DNA of 64,000 nt. Source: an uncultured Cytophagales bacterium (GTDB lineage Bacteria > Bacteroidota > Bacteroidia > Cytophagales > Cyclobacteriaceae). Of this stretch, positions 9,338 through 17,819 are shown piece after piece. Where the stretch lies: NCBI GenBank assembly GCA_913057175.1, contig CAJXNP010000001.1, positions 1-64,000 on the forward strand, given 5' to 3'. Position numbers and translations under genes: made by a program. The stretch's first letter is position 1, and each line of letters begins with the position of its first letter. Below the pieces are notes generated by a model that saw nothing but the letters and a program-made list of their open reading frames with translations, made no database searches and was not told where the DNA came from.

Positions 9338-9356
9338 TGAATCAATTTCGATAATA

Positions 9357-9713
9357 ATGGAAAAAATGAAAGTAAATACTGTGCCCAATTTTGACCGGTT
9401 GGAAGGAATGATGTCCTCGGGGGATTTTGTCATTTCATTTTGTCAAAAGGTTATTTATTTGCTTGAAGAATTTGAACGAAAGTATGTTGCAGCCATTGAA
9501 GATTCCAAAGAAGATCACCTGAATGAAATCACCCACAAGATCCAGTCAACCATGAAAATGCTTGGTCTGGAGGATTTCTATTTCTTTACCAAATCATATG
9601 AAAAAATGGATTTCAGAGACAAATTGGCTAAAGTAGAGTTAGTTGAAAAAACGCTATCATACGTTTCTACAATCAAGCAAAGCATGATGGAGAAACAGGA
9701 GTCTGTTGGTTAG
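9357..9713 (+). CDS. HPt (histidine phosphotransfer) domain protein
   Basis: A 118-residue, all-helical protein. The motif ITHKIQSTMKMLGL matches the HPt signature [AT]-H-K-[IL]-[KQ]-x, with the likely phospho-accepting residue His60, followed by the aliphatic L-G-L turn. It starts 19 nt after the hybrid kinase stop and should carry phosphate from that kinase's receiver to a downstream regulator. No response regulator with an output domain is encoded nearby, so the final target is elsewhere in the genome. Confidence 0.8.
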   Translation: MEKMKVNTVPNFDRLEGMMSSGDFVISFCQKVIYLLEEFERKYVAAIEDSKEDHLNEITHKIQSTMKMLGLEDFYFFTKSYEKMDFRDKLAKVELVEKTLSYVSTIKQSMMEKQESVG

Positions 9714-9760
9714 CTGATCCAATTGTCTACTGCTTTATTCTCTCTCGAATCCAATTGTGT

Positions 9761-9898
9761 TTATTCTGATATATTTTTTAGGCTAAAGCCAAATTTCTTT
9801 TTGTGGGATTCCATGACCGGGTTGGTTATTTCATAATCACGTTTGGTGATTACCCCGGTCACGACAATCCCTGCTACATAATCCAGGCTTATATCCAC
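9761..9898 (-). CDS. Small hypothetical protein, 45 aa, GTG start
   Basis: A short frame below usual ORF cut-offs: GTG at 9898-9896, TAA at 9761-9763. The translation is VDISLDYVAGIVVTG, then VITKRDYEITNP and a basic SHKKKFGFSLKN tail, with codon use like real genes here. The GTG follows the stop of the Rho-N-like gene by 1 nt, which suggests translational coupling. The open frame extends a few codons upstream (ETIK) to a TAA, so it could also be the end of a broken gene. No family recognised. Confidence 0.45.
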   Translation of the reverse strand: MDISLDYVAGIVVTGVITKRDYEITNPVMESHKKKFGFSLKNISE

Positions 9899-9899
9899 C

Positions 9900-10154
9900 T
9901 TAATGGTTTCTTAGTTTTTTGATGATTTGATCCTTTTTCATATCTGAAGTCACCTCCAGACCGATGTCCTTTGCTTTATCGTACAATTCCTTCTTTGTCC
10001 GATCTTCATATTTCTTTGCTTTTCCTCCACGCTTACCTGCTTCGGTTCTGTCAGTATTAGCAATTCGGGCGGCTTTTTCTTTGCTCATTCCTTGTTCGCG
10101 GAGTGCTTCATACCGCTCCTTATCTTTGATAGCATTCATTCGTTTATTTGGCAT
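9900..10154 (-). CDS. Rho-termination-factor N-terminal-like (SAP-type) small protein
   Basis: An 84-residue, very basic protein starting at ATG 10154. The first half is a charged helix (KERYEALREQGMSKEKAARIANT) followed by EAGKRGGKAKKYEDR. The second half, TKKELYDKAKDIGLEVTSDMKKDQIIKKLRN, is the helix-extended-helix of the Rho N-terminal/SAP fold, which binds nucleic acid. Similar small stress-associated proteins are common in Bacteroidota and soil bacteria; many are annotated only as Rho termination factor N-terminal domain proteins. It is not Rho itself. Confidence 0.8.
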   Translation of the reverse strand: MPNKRMNAIKDKERYEALREQGMSKEKAARIANTDRTEAGKRGGKAKKYEDRTKKELYDKAKDIGLEVTSDMKKDQIIKKLRNH

Positions 10155-10649
10155 AGCTTTATGATTTTATTAATTGAATTGTTAAAGCAGGAGGCACAAC
10201 TTGTGCCAGAAAAAATACCGTAAAGCAAATTGTTCATTTTAGTAACAGCGGATGATTTTTTAAAGGAATTCATCCAAATAAAAATTAAAGGTTTTGTAGA
10301 TAATCGCACTCAGATATGGGAAGATAATGCCACGTTTGTTGATCCTTTGTAAGAGTAGTGTAACTAGAGAAAAAGATGGTGAATTCTGGCGGCTGAAATA
10401 AAAATTAAAATGAGGAGTAACACGAGCTATGTAAAAAAGGTAGAGGCTGCCATCCGCTATGTTTGAAATTCATCTGATATAATTCTATTTATATTTCAAA
10501 TTATATGTGTGTCTCAACCATATTGGTTTTGTAGACAGCCTCTTTCTCTTCAGTTACTTGTGGGTAACTTCATCCTTGAGACCTATTGTGTTAATTCAAG
10601 CACATTTGCTATTGCATTTTCAATGCCAAACTTATTTGCAAAATTTTCT
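10155..10649. other. Intergenic region with nested inverted repeats
   Basis: A 495-nt gap. Two nested perfect 8-bp inverted repeats occur: 10442-10449 with 10536-10543 (AGAGGCTG/CAGCCTCT) and 10462-10469 with 10493-10500 (TTTGAAAT/ATTTCAAA). The outer sequence resembles the GAGGCTGTCT-type ends seen on some insertion sequences, so this may be a collapsed IS relic. No clear gene was found; a 40-codon frame around 10225-10350 has no recognisable similarity. Confidence 0.35.
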
Positions 10650-10940
10650 TTAAGTAAAGAAAGGTTCGTAGAAGAAGATCCTTTCGTGACATGTTCCAAA
10701 TTTTTTAGTATCCATAAATTCTGCTATTCTTTTGAATAGCATGTCACCAAGTCTTGTGGATTTGATTATTTCAGTCCCATTAGATACCATTTGCCTGAAG
10801 ATAAGGCCATATTCACGGAACTTATCCATGTCGTCATCATCTAATAAATCAGTGTTGAAATTAAATCTGTAAGCTTCGTAGAAGTGGTAAGCGAGCTTAT
10901 GGGAAATTTCGTTTAGCAGTATTTTATCCAACGCTTTCAT
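10650..10940 (-). CDS. Hypothetical protein
   Basis: A 96-residue protein taken from ATG 10940 (MKALDKILLNEISHKLAYHFYEAYRFN); the frame extends upstream to a non-ATG start, but that part reads unlike coding sequence. It is helical and rich in charged and aromatic residues, with an acidic centre (LLDDDDMDKF) and no signal or membrane segment. No family was recognised. It is isolated from its neighbours. Confidence 0.5.
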   Translation of the reverse strand: MKALDKILLNEISHKLAYHFYEAYRFNFNTDLLDDDDMDKFREYGLIFRQMVSNGTEIIKSTRLGDMLFKRIAEFMDTKKFGTCHERIFFYEPFFT

Positions 10941-11288
10941 TTTCAAATAGATCAATTGAGTGATAAATGAAGTTAAATGAAATACTAGCCGCAAGTGTTC
11001 ACAGGCGTGAACAAACAATTAAACGCAATCAATTAAATATTGTTTTACCAGAACTACATTTTTTAATTGCTACATCGGGTTAAACTCATATTAATTCAAC
11101 TATGTCACATCCTTCCTATTTGCTTCCATTGTAGTTAATAGTACTCATAAAGGGTAATTATAGTCCCACTTTTAAAGGATGATCGCATTCCGGCATTAAG
11201 TTTTATCACGCAGGTGGAATCAAATGCGATTGGCACGATTATTTGGAACAGAGAAAGAAAAATATTCACAAACTTAAATCGCAAAACT
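10941..11288. other. Intergenic region between divergent genes
   Basis: A 348-nt AT-rich gap between the hypothetical gene (minus) and the PRC-barrel gene (plus). No RNA, repeat or promoter motif could be assigned with confidence. Confidence 0.3.
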
Positions 11289-11651
11289 ATGTTACCAATT
11301 AATTTATCTGCTTCCTCTATCAACGGAACTGATGTTGTCAATAGAGAGGGCGAAAACCTTGGAAACATCAAGGAAGTAATGATTGACACAAACAATGGAA
11401 AGGTTTCTTATGTGGTCTTGTCATTTGGTGGGTTCCTGGGAATGGGCGATAAATATTTCGCCATACCATGGGAAGCTTTTTCAATCGATTCGGATGATAA
11501 AGAATTTGTGTTGGAGATTCCTAAGGAAAAACTGGAAACCGCTCCCGGATTTGACAAAGACAACTGGCCTACCAATGCCGACCATGACTATTTGGTAGAC
11601 GTTTACAGGCACTACGGCTACGCCCCCTACTGGGAAAAGGTCAACATCTAA
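11289..11651 (+). CDS. PRC-barrel domain protein
   Basis: A 120-residue protein starting at ATG 11289 (the frame is open to 11214, but the added residues are not family-like). The N-terminal half is a PRC-barrel: SSINGTDVVNREGENLGNIKEVMIDTNNGKVSYVVLSFGGFLGMGDKYFAIPWEAF, with the typical G-E-x-L-G-x-I and Y-x-x-x-S-F-G-G-F-L-G-x-G-D-K motifs. The C-terminal tail is polar. Stand-alone PRC-barrel proteins of this type are common stress-associated proteins in soil and marine bacteria; what they bind is unknown. A strong terminator follows. Confidence 0.9.
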   Translation: MLPINLSASSINGTDVVNREGENLGNIKEVMIDTNNGKVSYVVLSFGGFLGMGDKYFAIPWEAFSIDSDDKEFVLEIPKEKLETAPGFDKDNWPTNADHDYLVDVYRHYGYAPYWEKVNI

Positions 11652-11668
11652 ACCAAAAACCAACAGCT

Positions 11669-11700
11669 AATCAGCCGGAATTTCTTCCGGCTGATTTATT
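11669..11700 (+). terminator. Rho-independent terminator after the PRC-barrel gene
   Basis: A perfect 12-bp stem (11669-11680 with 11685-11696), 4-nt loop, GC-rich core CAGCCGG, followed by TATTT. It lies 18 nt after the stop codon. Confidence 0.85.
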
Positions 11701-11929
11701 TCAGGCCTATTCATTTAACCGGTTAAATCTTTTATCACAATTGAGATTTTTTTCTACACCATAAACCGTCTACCTAAGTTTTTACAAATTGGATTTTATT
11801 TAGTTTCCTCAAGAGAAATTGCGTCCAGAAAGGTATTTGGAAATGGAAGCAGTTATCATAGCCATTTACTTTGTTCACTGGCACAATATTGGCCAGATAG
11901 GTAAGTAACATGAACCAAATTTTATCACT

Positions 11930-12331
11930 ATGAAAAATTTCAAAATATTAATCAGCTGCATGCTTTGCTTCCTGATCGGAACGGTTTCTTATGCCCAGAC
12001 TTCAGATTTCAGCCTGTGGGACAGGGATCAAAACGACCGGGTGGATAGAAACGAATTCGACTACTCCTTCAAAAGCAAAGAATTTGACGAATGGGATAAA
12101 AATGGAGATTATACACTCGATCAAAGCGAATGGCAGCACAGGTCTTCCATTTATTTCGATGAAAAAGACAAAGATACCAAAGGCCGATTTGAAAGTTTCG
12201 ATACAGACAACAACAATCTCATGGATAAAAACGAATACAATTCAGCAGTTTTTGACCTATGGGATAATGATAAGAGTGGTGACATTAACACAGATGAATA
12301 TGAAACATTCAGGGAAAAAATGGCTAAATAA
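11930..12331 (+). CDS. Exported EF-hand calcium-binding protein
   Basis: A 133-residue protein with a signal peptide ending at SYAQ and four EF-hand loops in sequence: DRDQNDRVDRNEF, DKNGDYTLDQSEW, DTDNNNLMDKNEY and DNDKSGDINTDEY. Positions 1, 3, 5 and 12 of each loop are acidic or Asn as needed for calcium coordination. It is probably a periplasmic or secreted calcium binder. It is not obviously in an operon; the second hybrid kinase follows 373 nt later. Confidence 0.88.
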   Translation: MKNFKILISCMLCFLIGTVSYAQTSDFSLWDRDQNDRVDRNEFDYSFKSKEFDEWDKNGDYTLDQSEWQHRSSIYFDEKDKDTKGRFESFDTDNNNLMDKNEYNSAVFDLWDNDKSGDINTDEYETFREKMAK

Positions 12332-12704
12332 AGCTTGATTTACCCGAATTGCGTTTCGTTTAATATCAGGTAAATACAATTTCCCAATTTCTTTACCTAA
12401 TCTTATTGTAAACCGGGAAAATGGTTCTGTTTCATTAATAAGCTGGCCGGTTTCCGGTTTCATTTATTACGATCGATATTTTTAGCATCACTTTTTATTT
12501 ATAGGATCTAAGCACAAAGATGATATTTTGTATTAACTTTAGTTATCCTAATCTCACAAATCAGAATAAGAAACTAATACGGCTATTTGAGATGAGTTGT
12601 ATTAATGTTAAATTTTCATCTCAATCCTGAAATAATTTCATAGGTTCTATTCAACCAGCCTGTGAAAACTAAAGATTCAAACTAACCCAAAATCAAAAAG
12701 TACA
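12332..12704. other. Intergenic region upstream of the second hybrid kinase
   Basis: A 373-nt AT-rich gap. An inverted repeat TTGAGATGA/TCATCTCAA (around 12588-12596 and 12616-12624) lies about 80 nt before the kinase start and could be a regulator site. Nothing coding was recognised. Confidence 0.3.
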
Positions 12705-15083
12705 ATGAGAGATCCTGCCTTAGAAGAGGGAACGTATCGAACCCTCTTCCAATCGATAGATGAAGCTTTTTGCATATTTGAAGTCGAGTTTGACAGCCAT
12801 GGAAAAACGACCGATTTAATCATTGTTGAAACCAATCCCGCATATAAAAAAATCACAGGACTCGTCGATGTAGTAGGCGCTCGAGTCCGGGATATGGATA
12901 AAGACTTTGAAGATTATTGGTTTGAAATCTATGGCCAAATCGTTAAAACAGGCATTTCAAAACGATTTACCAAAAGATCCAGGGTGTTAAGTGATCGCTG
13001 GTTCGAGGTTTTCGCATTTAGAATAGGAAATCCCGAAGAGCGAAAAGTAGCCATCCTTTTTAGTGACGTTACCGATAAAGTACACATTGAGGAAAAACTC
13101 AAGAGAAGCGAAGCCCATCTCAATCTTCTCATGCAAAGTTCCACTGACTACGCAATCGTGACCATAGATCTGAACAGAAAAATCGCCGATTGGAATAAAG
13201 GAGCTGAGAACATTTTTGGCTACAATAGATCAGAAATTGTTGGCCAAAATTTTGATATAGTTTATACAGAAGAAGATAAAAAAGGCGAACTGGCGAGGGT
13301 TTTAAAGACAGCTGTTGAAAATAATCGAAGTGAACACGACCGATGGTATGTAAAAAAAGATGGCAGTCTGTTTTGGGGTAGTGGAATTATGATGCCGATC
13401 AGAGGTCAAAACAAGGAGCTTTTAGGTTTTCTTAAAATTATGAGAGACCAAACTAAACAGAAGCAAATAGAAGAGGAACTCAGAAATGCCAAGAAAAAGG
13501 CAGAAGAAGCCGCTAAAGCTAAGGAGGATTTTTTAGCCCATATGAGTCATGAGATCCGCACTCCTCTCAATGCCATTGTGGGACTTACGAATATTTTATT
13601 GGAAAACCCACAACCCTACCAGGAAGAAAATCTCCGAACATTAAAATTCTCTGCTGAAAACCTTCGGATACTGATCAATGATATTCTCGACTTCAGTAAG
13701 ATACAGGCCGGAAAATTTAAATTGAAAAAAAACGATATCGTACTGACCGAACTACTTGACAACCTTGAAAAAGTGCATGCTCCACTAGCATCCGAGCATG
13801 GGAATGAGTTACGCTTTTACGTTGATAAAAAAATACCTAAGGTTATCTGTACAGATCAACTTGTTCTTTCACAAATATTAAATAACCTGATCAACAATGC
13901 CATAAAATTTACGCATAATGGGCTCGTGAAAGTCCATGTGCATCTGAAAAATAGAAAAGGAAACCAGGCTTGGGTGGATTTTTCTGTTTATGACACGGGA
14001 AAAGGCATTTCAGAAGAAAAACTGGAGAAAATTTTTGAGGCCTTTACCCAGGAAGATAAATCCGTGGCAAATCCAGTTGAAGGTACCGGACTCGGCTTAA
14101 CCATTACTAAGTTGTTAATTGAACACCTGGGAAGTAAAATCGAGGTTGAAAGCACTGTAGGTAAAGGGTCTTGCTTTTCTTTCACTTTACAACTGAAAAT
14201 TGGAAAAGAACGAGACTTAAAAAAAGAACGGCAATTTATCAACCAGAAAAAACTCAAAAAAATAAAGGTTCTGGTCGTTGAAGATGTAGAGACCAACAGA
14301 AACATAATTTTCCAGTTTCTAAAGAAATGGTGGGGCCTTAAACCAGATGAGGCCGACAATGGAAGAACAGCTATTGAAAAGATCAAGGCGAATAAATACG
14401 ATATAGTGCTGCTGGATGTGTGGATGCCCGGTATGGATGGCTACACGGTCATAAGAAGATTGCGCAGCCTTAAGGGACAGCATTACAAAGACCTGCCTGT
14501 CATAGCGCTCACAGCAAACTCATTTGAAGAACTGAAAAAACATCCTGAAGCATCTTTGTTTACAGATGTTATTACCAAACCTTTTGAACCGGCCGAACTT
14601 AAGAAAAAAATAATGTTGCATTATACCGAGTCGCGAGAGAAAAAATATTCTGATTTAAATATTTTTTCCAAACCCAAAATAGCTTCGGACAACACAAAAA
14701 AAAGTGGAGCATCAAAAATAAAATATAATTCCAGACTCTCAAAAAGCTTTTCTACCGTCAAACTTGAAGACTTTTTCGAAAATGATAAAGAAGACATTAA
14801 AGATTATCTGGAATGCATTTTGAAGAACTTTGATGAATTCCGGGAAGAGTTTATCACTACTATAGAAAACCGTGACGAACAGGGGATCAGGCAATTAAGA
14901 CATAGGAAAATAATGATGATGGATACCCTGGGCTTGGAAAAATTGAACTCCTTGCTGATAAAAAGTAAAACAATCCTCCGCCAAGAGGTGTCACAAAAAC
15001 AGATTAGTGAGATAAAAACCGAAATAGAAAAAGAGATGAGTGAAGTTGCCGGATCAATAAATGCATATCTCAAAACATTGTGA
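12705..15083 (+). CDS. Cytoplasmic hybrid histidine kinase (PAS-PAS-HisKA-HATPase-REC-HPt-like)
   Basis: A 792-residue soluble kinase without a signal or membrane helix. Two PAS domains (about 10-125 and 133-255, the second with a PAC end KIMRDQTKQ) precede HisKA (MSHEIRTPLNA, His282), HATPase_c (GTGLGLTIT) and a receiver (Asp571 in LLDVWMPGMDG). The last 110 residues are helical and contain QLRHRKIMMMDTLGLEKL, where His733 occupies the HPt position, with arginine before it and RK after. Unlike the kinase at 6449, this one therefore carries its own HPt-like module. The PAS domains suggest a cytoplasmic redox, ligand or energy input. Confidence 0.92.
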   Translation: MRDPALEEGTYRTLFQSIDEAFCIFEVEFDSHGKTTDLIIVETNPAYKKITGLVDVVGARVRDMDKDFEDYWFEIYGQIVKTGISKRFTKRSRVLSDRWFEVFAFRIGNPEERKVAILFSDVTDKVHIEEKLKRSEAHLNLLMQSSTDYAIVTIDLNRKIADWNKGAENIFGYNRSEIVGQNFDIVYTEEDKKGELARVLKTAVENNRSEHDRWYVKKDGSLFWGSGIMMPIRGQNKELLGFLKIMRDQTKQKQIEEELRNAKKKAEEAAKAKEDFLAHMSHEIRTPLNAIVGLTNILLENPQPYQEENLRTLKFSAENLRILINDILDFSKIQAGKFKLKKNDIVLTELLDNLEKVHAPLASEHGNELRFYVDKKIPKVICTDQLVLSQILNNLINNAIKFTHNGLVKVHVHLKNRKGNQAWVDFSVYDTGKGISEEKLEKIFEAFTQEDKSVANPVEGTGLGLTITKLLIEHLGSKIEVESTVGKGSCFSFTLQLKIGKERDLKKERQFINQKKLKKIKVLVVEDVETNRNIIFQFLKKWWGLKPDEADNGRTAIEKIKANKYDIVLLDVWMPGMDGYTVIRRLRSLKGQHYKDLPVIALTANSFEELKKHPEASLFTDVITKPFEPAELKKKIMLHYTESREKKYSDLNIFSKPKIASDNTKKSGASKIKYNSRLSKSFSTVKLEDFFENDKEDIKDYLECILKNFDEFREEFITTIENRDEQGIRQLRHRKIMMMDTLGLEKLNSLLIKSKTILRQEVSQKQISEIKTEIEKEMSEVAGSINAYLKTL

Positions 15084-15669
15084 TTGTGCGTGGGTACCTT
15101 AAAGCAGAGATTGGAGCCTCAAAATTCTTAACTGTACGTATGAAAGAGGATTGACGGGTCATAAGCGTGCATTTCCCGAATCATAAAAGCCCTCTGGCAG
15201 ATTTGCCCCACCAAATCAACATCCTTGATCAGCAGGTAACAAAACCAATACCTTTGAAGTCCAACCATTTATTTATAATTCCCCAGGGAGGAATTGAAAT
15301 ACCATCGATCTCAACTTACCTCTTCAGAACTGTAGGAAAAACGAACGAACCTTTGAAAGGTTAATGTTAGATGATTGTGTATAGACGACCAAGGAATGAT
15401 TTCACTTTATCTACGGACTAAAAGGTTTCTATAATATTTTCAAGGAGATATAGGTATTATCAGGAATACAGGCTAGACGCATTTAAGAAGTTTGTGTAAT
15501 TATTGTTAATAATTTTTGTCTCCAAAAACAAATTTTCTTATGGGACATCTCCCTTCACCCTCTTCAAAGAGGGACTATTGGTGTTTTTGGAGACAAAAAT
15601 TCCTAAATGCGTTTACCCTGATCAGGAATAGTTTTTGCACAAACGTTTAGCAGAAATTTCTTATTACCT
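15084..15669. other. Intergenic region containing a MITE-like element
   Basis: A 586-nt gap with no credible gene; a 65-codon frame at 15167 has no family resemblance. The right part is occupied by the inverted-repeat element at 15469-15620. Confidence 0.5.
15469..15620. mobile_element. MITE-like element with terminal inverted repeats and 10-bp direct repeats
   Basis: A 152-bp non-coding element flanked on each side by the direct repeat ATCAGGAATA (15459-15468 and 15621-15630). Its ends are inverted repeats of the form CAGGsTArACGCATTTArGAA (18 of 21 matching). Inside them is a perfect 20-bp inverted repeat (15511-15530 with 15582-15601) and a central hairpin CCCTCTT/AAGAGGG. Direct repeats touching inverted ends are the mark of a transposition event. 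It has no transposase and would have been moved in trans by an enzyme that makes about 10-bp target duplications. Confidence 0.7.
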
Positions 15670-16566
15670 ATGAAAAAAAAGTGGTGGATAATTATTATTG
15701 GACTCCTTTTAATATTGGGAATCACTTATTTAATTCTTACACGGGAAGACCAAACACTGGGCAGTTATGTGCTTCCGGAATTACAAGTCGCCAGGATCCA
15801 GCTTAAAAATCTGACGGACGATAAAGCAGATCTGGAATTAATGATGATAATTAACAACAAGGTTCCTGTTGAACTGACCCTTGATAGCTTACAGTATAGT
15901 TTTTTGATAGATAGTAATCAAGTGGTAAAATCTACCTATCCAAATTCTATTCATCTAAATAAAAATGATAGTTCATTTTTCTCCCTACCCCTGACCATTT
16001 ATTACAAAAAATTAAGGTCGGTCATCAAAAAAATTGAACAACAGGGAAAGGATAGCGCTAACTATAAAATCAAGGCTACCGTTTATTCTGACACTTTCCC
16101 CTTTCCTAATGATCAAGTTGATTTGGAAGTTGAAAAAAGGAGACCTTTGATTCATCCTCCAGTCATTCAAATAGTCGAGTTGGGCGTTGGGAAAGTGAGT
16201 CTTTCAGGCACAACAATTAATGTGAAAGTATCTGTTCATAATAGAAACAATTATTCTGTTGCTTTTAAATACCTTCAGTACAGCCTTCAACTGGCCGATA
16301 ATGAAGCTCTAAAGGGTCAAAAAGAAGAAATTATTAATATACCAGGTAAGAAGGAGACAATATTTGAAATTCCGGTGGAAATAGATCTCGGTGAAGCAGG
16401 GGAAAGCCTGATAAGCTTAATCAAAGAAGGAGATGAACTCACATACAAAATTATGTTAAATGGGACTTTAGTTTCTAAAGTTCCGGCTATTGATGGAAGC
16501 AAAATTGAGATAGTAACTTCAGGAGAAATTAATGAAATCAAAGAAGGCTCTGAGGAGAAAAAATAA
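15670..16566 (+). CDS. Membrane-anchored tandem LEA14-like (WHy) domain protein
   Basis: A 298-residue protein with an N-terminal membrane anchor (KKKWWIIIIGLLLILGITYLI), then two LEA type-2/WHy-like beta-sandwiches: about 35-155 (QVARIQLKNLTDDKADLELMMIINNKVPVELTLDSLQYSF) and about 170-290 (GKVSLSGTTINVKVSVHNRNNYSVAFKYLQYSL). The asparagine-rich N-N-x-x-P/Y-V-x-L/F-x-L/Y pattern is typical. LEA14-like proteins are linked to desiccation and envelope stress; the exact role is unknown. The charged C-terminus ends in EEKK. Confidence 0.8.
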   Translation: MKKKWWIIIIGLLLILGITYLILTREDQTLGSYVLPELQVARIQLKNLTDDKADLELMMIINNKVPVELTLDSLQYSFLIDSNQVVKSTYPNSIHLNKNDSSFFSLPLTIYYKKLRSVIKKIEQQGKDSANYKIKATVYSDTFPFPNDQVDLEVEKRRPLIHPPVIQIVELGVGKVSLSGTTINVKVSVHNRNNYSVAFKYLQYSLQLADNEALKGQKEEIINIPGKKETIFEIPVEIDLGEAGESLISLIKEGDELTYKIMLNGTLVSKVPAIDGSKIEIVTSGEINEIKEGSEEKK

Positions 16567-16580
16567 AAAAACATCCATTT

Positions 16581-16850
16581 TTAGATGGGCCCGGGGTCTG
16601 TAAATCTGAATTCCAAAATTTCGTTTTCGATTTCCCTTTGGTATGTAATAAGTAGTTGGCGGGCGTTATCAGTTAAGTCACCATGAAGCCTTCTTGCAAT
16701 TTCATCTTTTTGATGCTTCAAATGATCCAGATATTCTATTTCCAAAGCATGAAGCTTTTTATTGTGTTTACTTTCTATTTCAGCGAGGCTAACATTATCA
16801 ATATCGCTACCAACCGTGCTATTAAGATGAACTTTTGTAGTCGTTTTCAT
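16581..16850 (-). CDS. Hypothetical coiled-coil protein
   Basis: An 89-residue polar, helical protein from ATG 16850: MKTTTKVHLNSTVGSD, then a long charged helix with heptad-like leucines (IESKHNKKLHALEIEYLDHLKHQKDEIARRL). No family was recognised. It is convergent with the LEA14-like gene (14 nt between stops). Confidence 0.55.
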   Translation of the reverse strand: MKTTTKVHLNSTVGSDIDNVSLAEIESKHNKKLHALEIEYLDHLKHQKDEIARRLHGDLTDNARQLLITYQREIENEILEFRFTDPGPI

Positions 16851-17010
16851 AATTGCAGATATTTTAATCGGTATAATTATAAAAAAGACTAATCAACATT
16901 AATGCCATTTCTATCAATAACGATAAACCAGCTATTCACGCTTCCTAAAATTTATGAATAGTTGCAATCCAAATCTGATTGTCTAAGGAAGAAGTTAGGT
17001 TAGTAAAGAA

Positions 17011-17036
17011 TATGCAGGCTCTCTACAGCCTGCATA
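17011..17036. terminator. Strong hairpin after the DJ-1/PfpI gene
   Basis: A perfect 10-bp stem (17011-17020 with 17027-17036, loop CTCTAC) lies 11 nt after the stop of the PfpI gene on the minus strand, followed by ATTCTTTAC. Likely its terminator, although the T-tract is weak. Confidence 0.65.
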
Positions 17037-17046
17037 TCCAAAAGTT

Positions 17047-17610
17047 CTAAATTGTTTTTTGTTCTTCATGAATACCTTCTGCAAATTCTTCGAGCATTTT
17101 TGAATTAAATGCCGGAAGGTCACCAGGTGTACGGCTGGTAGTTAATCCACTATCTACTACCACTTCCTCATCAACCCAATTAGCTCCCGCATTGGTTAAA
17201 TCAGTCTTCAAGGAAGGATATGAAGTTAATTTTCTCCCATCCAAGGCACCGGTTTCAATTAACAGTTGCGGAGCATGACAAATGGCTGCGATCGGTTTAC
17301 CCTGGCTAAAAAACGCCTTAACAAACTTAACAGCATCTTCATTTTTACGCAACTGATCTGGGTTCATAACCCCACCGGGTAACAGTAAACCATCGTAATC
17401 TTGCGGATCTGCATCGGACAACTTAAGGTCGGTCCCATATTCATCTCCCCAGTGGTCTTTGTCCCAACTCTTTATCATTTCATCCTCCGGGGAAATAACA
17501 TGTACCGTGGCACCTGCATCCATGAGGGCCTCCCGGGGACTTGTGAATTCTATTTCTTCAAATCCATGGGTCATCAAAACAGCGATCTTTTTTTCTTTTA
17601 AGTTTGGCAT
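17047..17610 (-). CDS. DJ-1/PfpI family protein (YhbO-like)
   Basis: A 187-residue protein from ATG 17610 (MPNLKEKKIAVLMTHGFEEIEF); an upstream extension to 17679 lacks family character. It shows the PfpI layout: GFEE near the start (catalytic-acid region), DYDGLLLPGGVMNPDQLR, and the nucleophile elbow AAICHAPQLLIE with the active Cys followed by His. Members are described as deglycases, chaperones or proteases acting on glyoxal-damaged proteins and nucleotides under stress. It is monocistronic, with a clear hairpin downstream. Confidence 0.92.
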   Translation of the reverse strand: MPNLKEKKIAVLMTHGFEEIEFTSPREALMDAGATVHVISPEDEMIKSWDKDHWGDEYGTDLKLSDADPQDYDGLLLPGGVMNPDQLRKNEDAVKFVKAFFSQGKPIAAICHAPQLLIETGALDGRKLTSYPSLKTDLTNAGANWVDEEVVVDSGLTTSRTPGDLPAFNSKMLEEFAEGIHEEQKTI

Positions 17611-17819
17611 AATGTAAATTTTAAGTTTGTGAATTCTAATGAATGGGAATGAGGAAAAATCGTACCAAGCTGAGTACAATCAAACCAAGATAGTTTTCAG
17701 GTAAAAGAGTGAGGTGGTATTTACTCATAGACAACATCCATGTCCCTTTCATTCTACATTTAGCCAAATTGTAAGGAATGCGCGGGGAGGTCAAGCGAAA
17801 GATCAGTGATTACAAAAGG

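Noticed and set aside
15167-15364. 65-codon plus-strand frame
   Set aside because: No start context, no homology pattern, composition of non-coding DNA.
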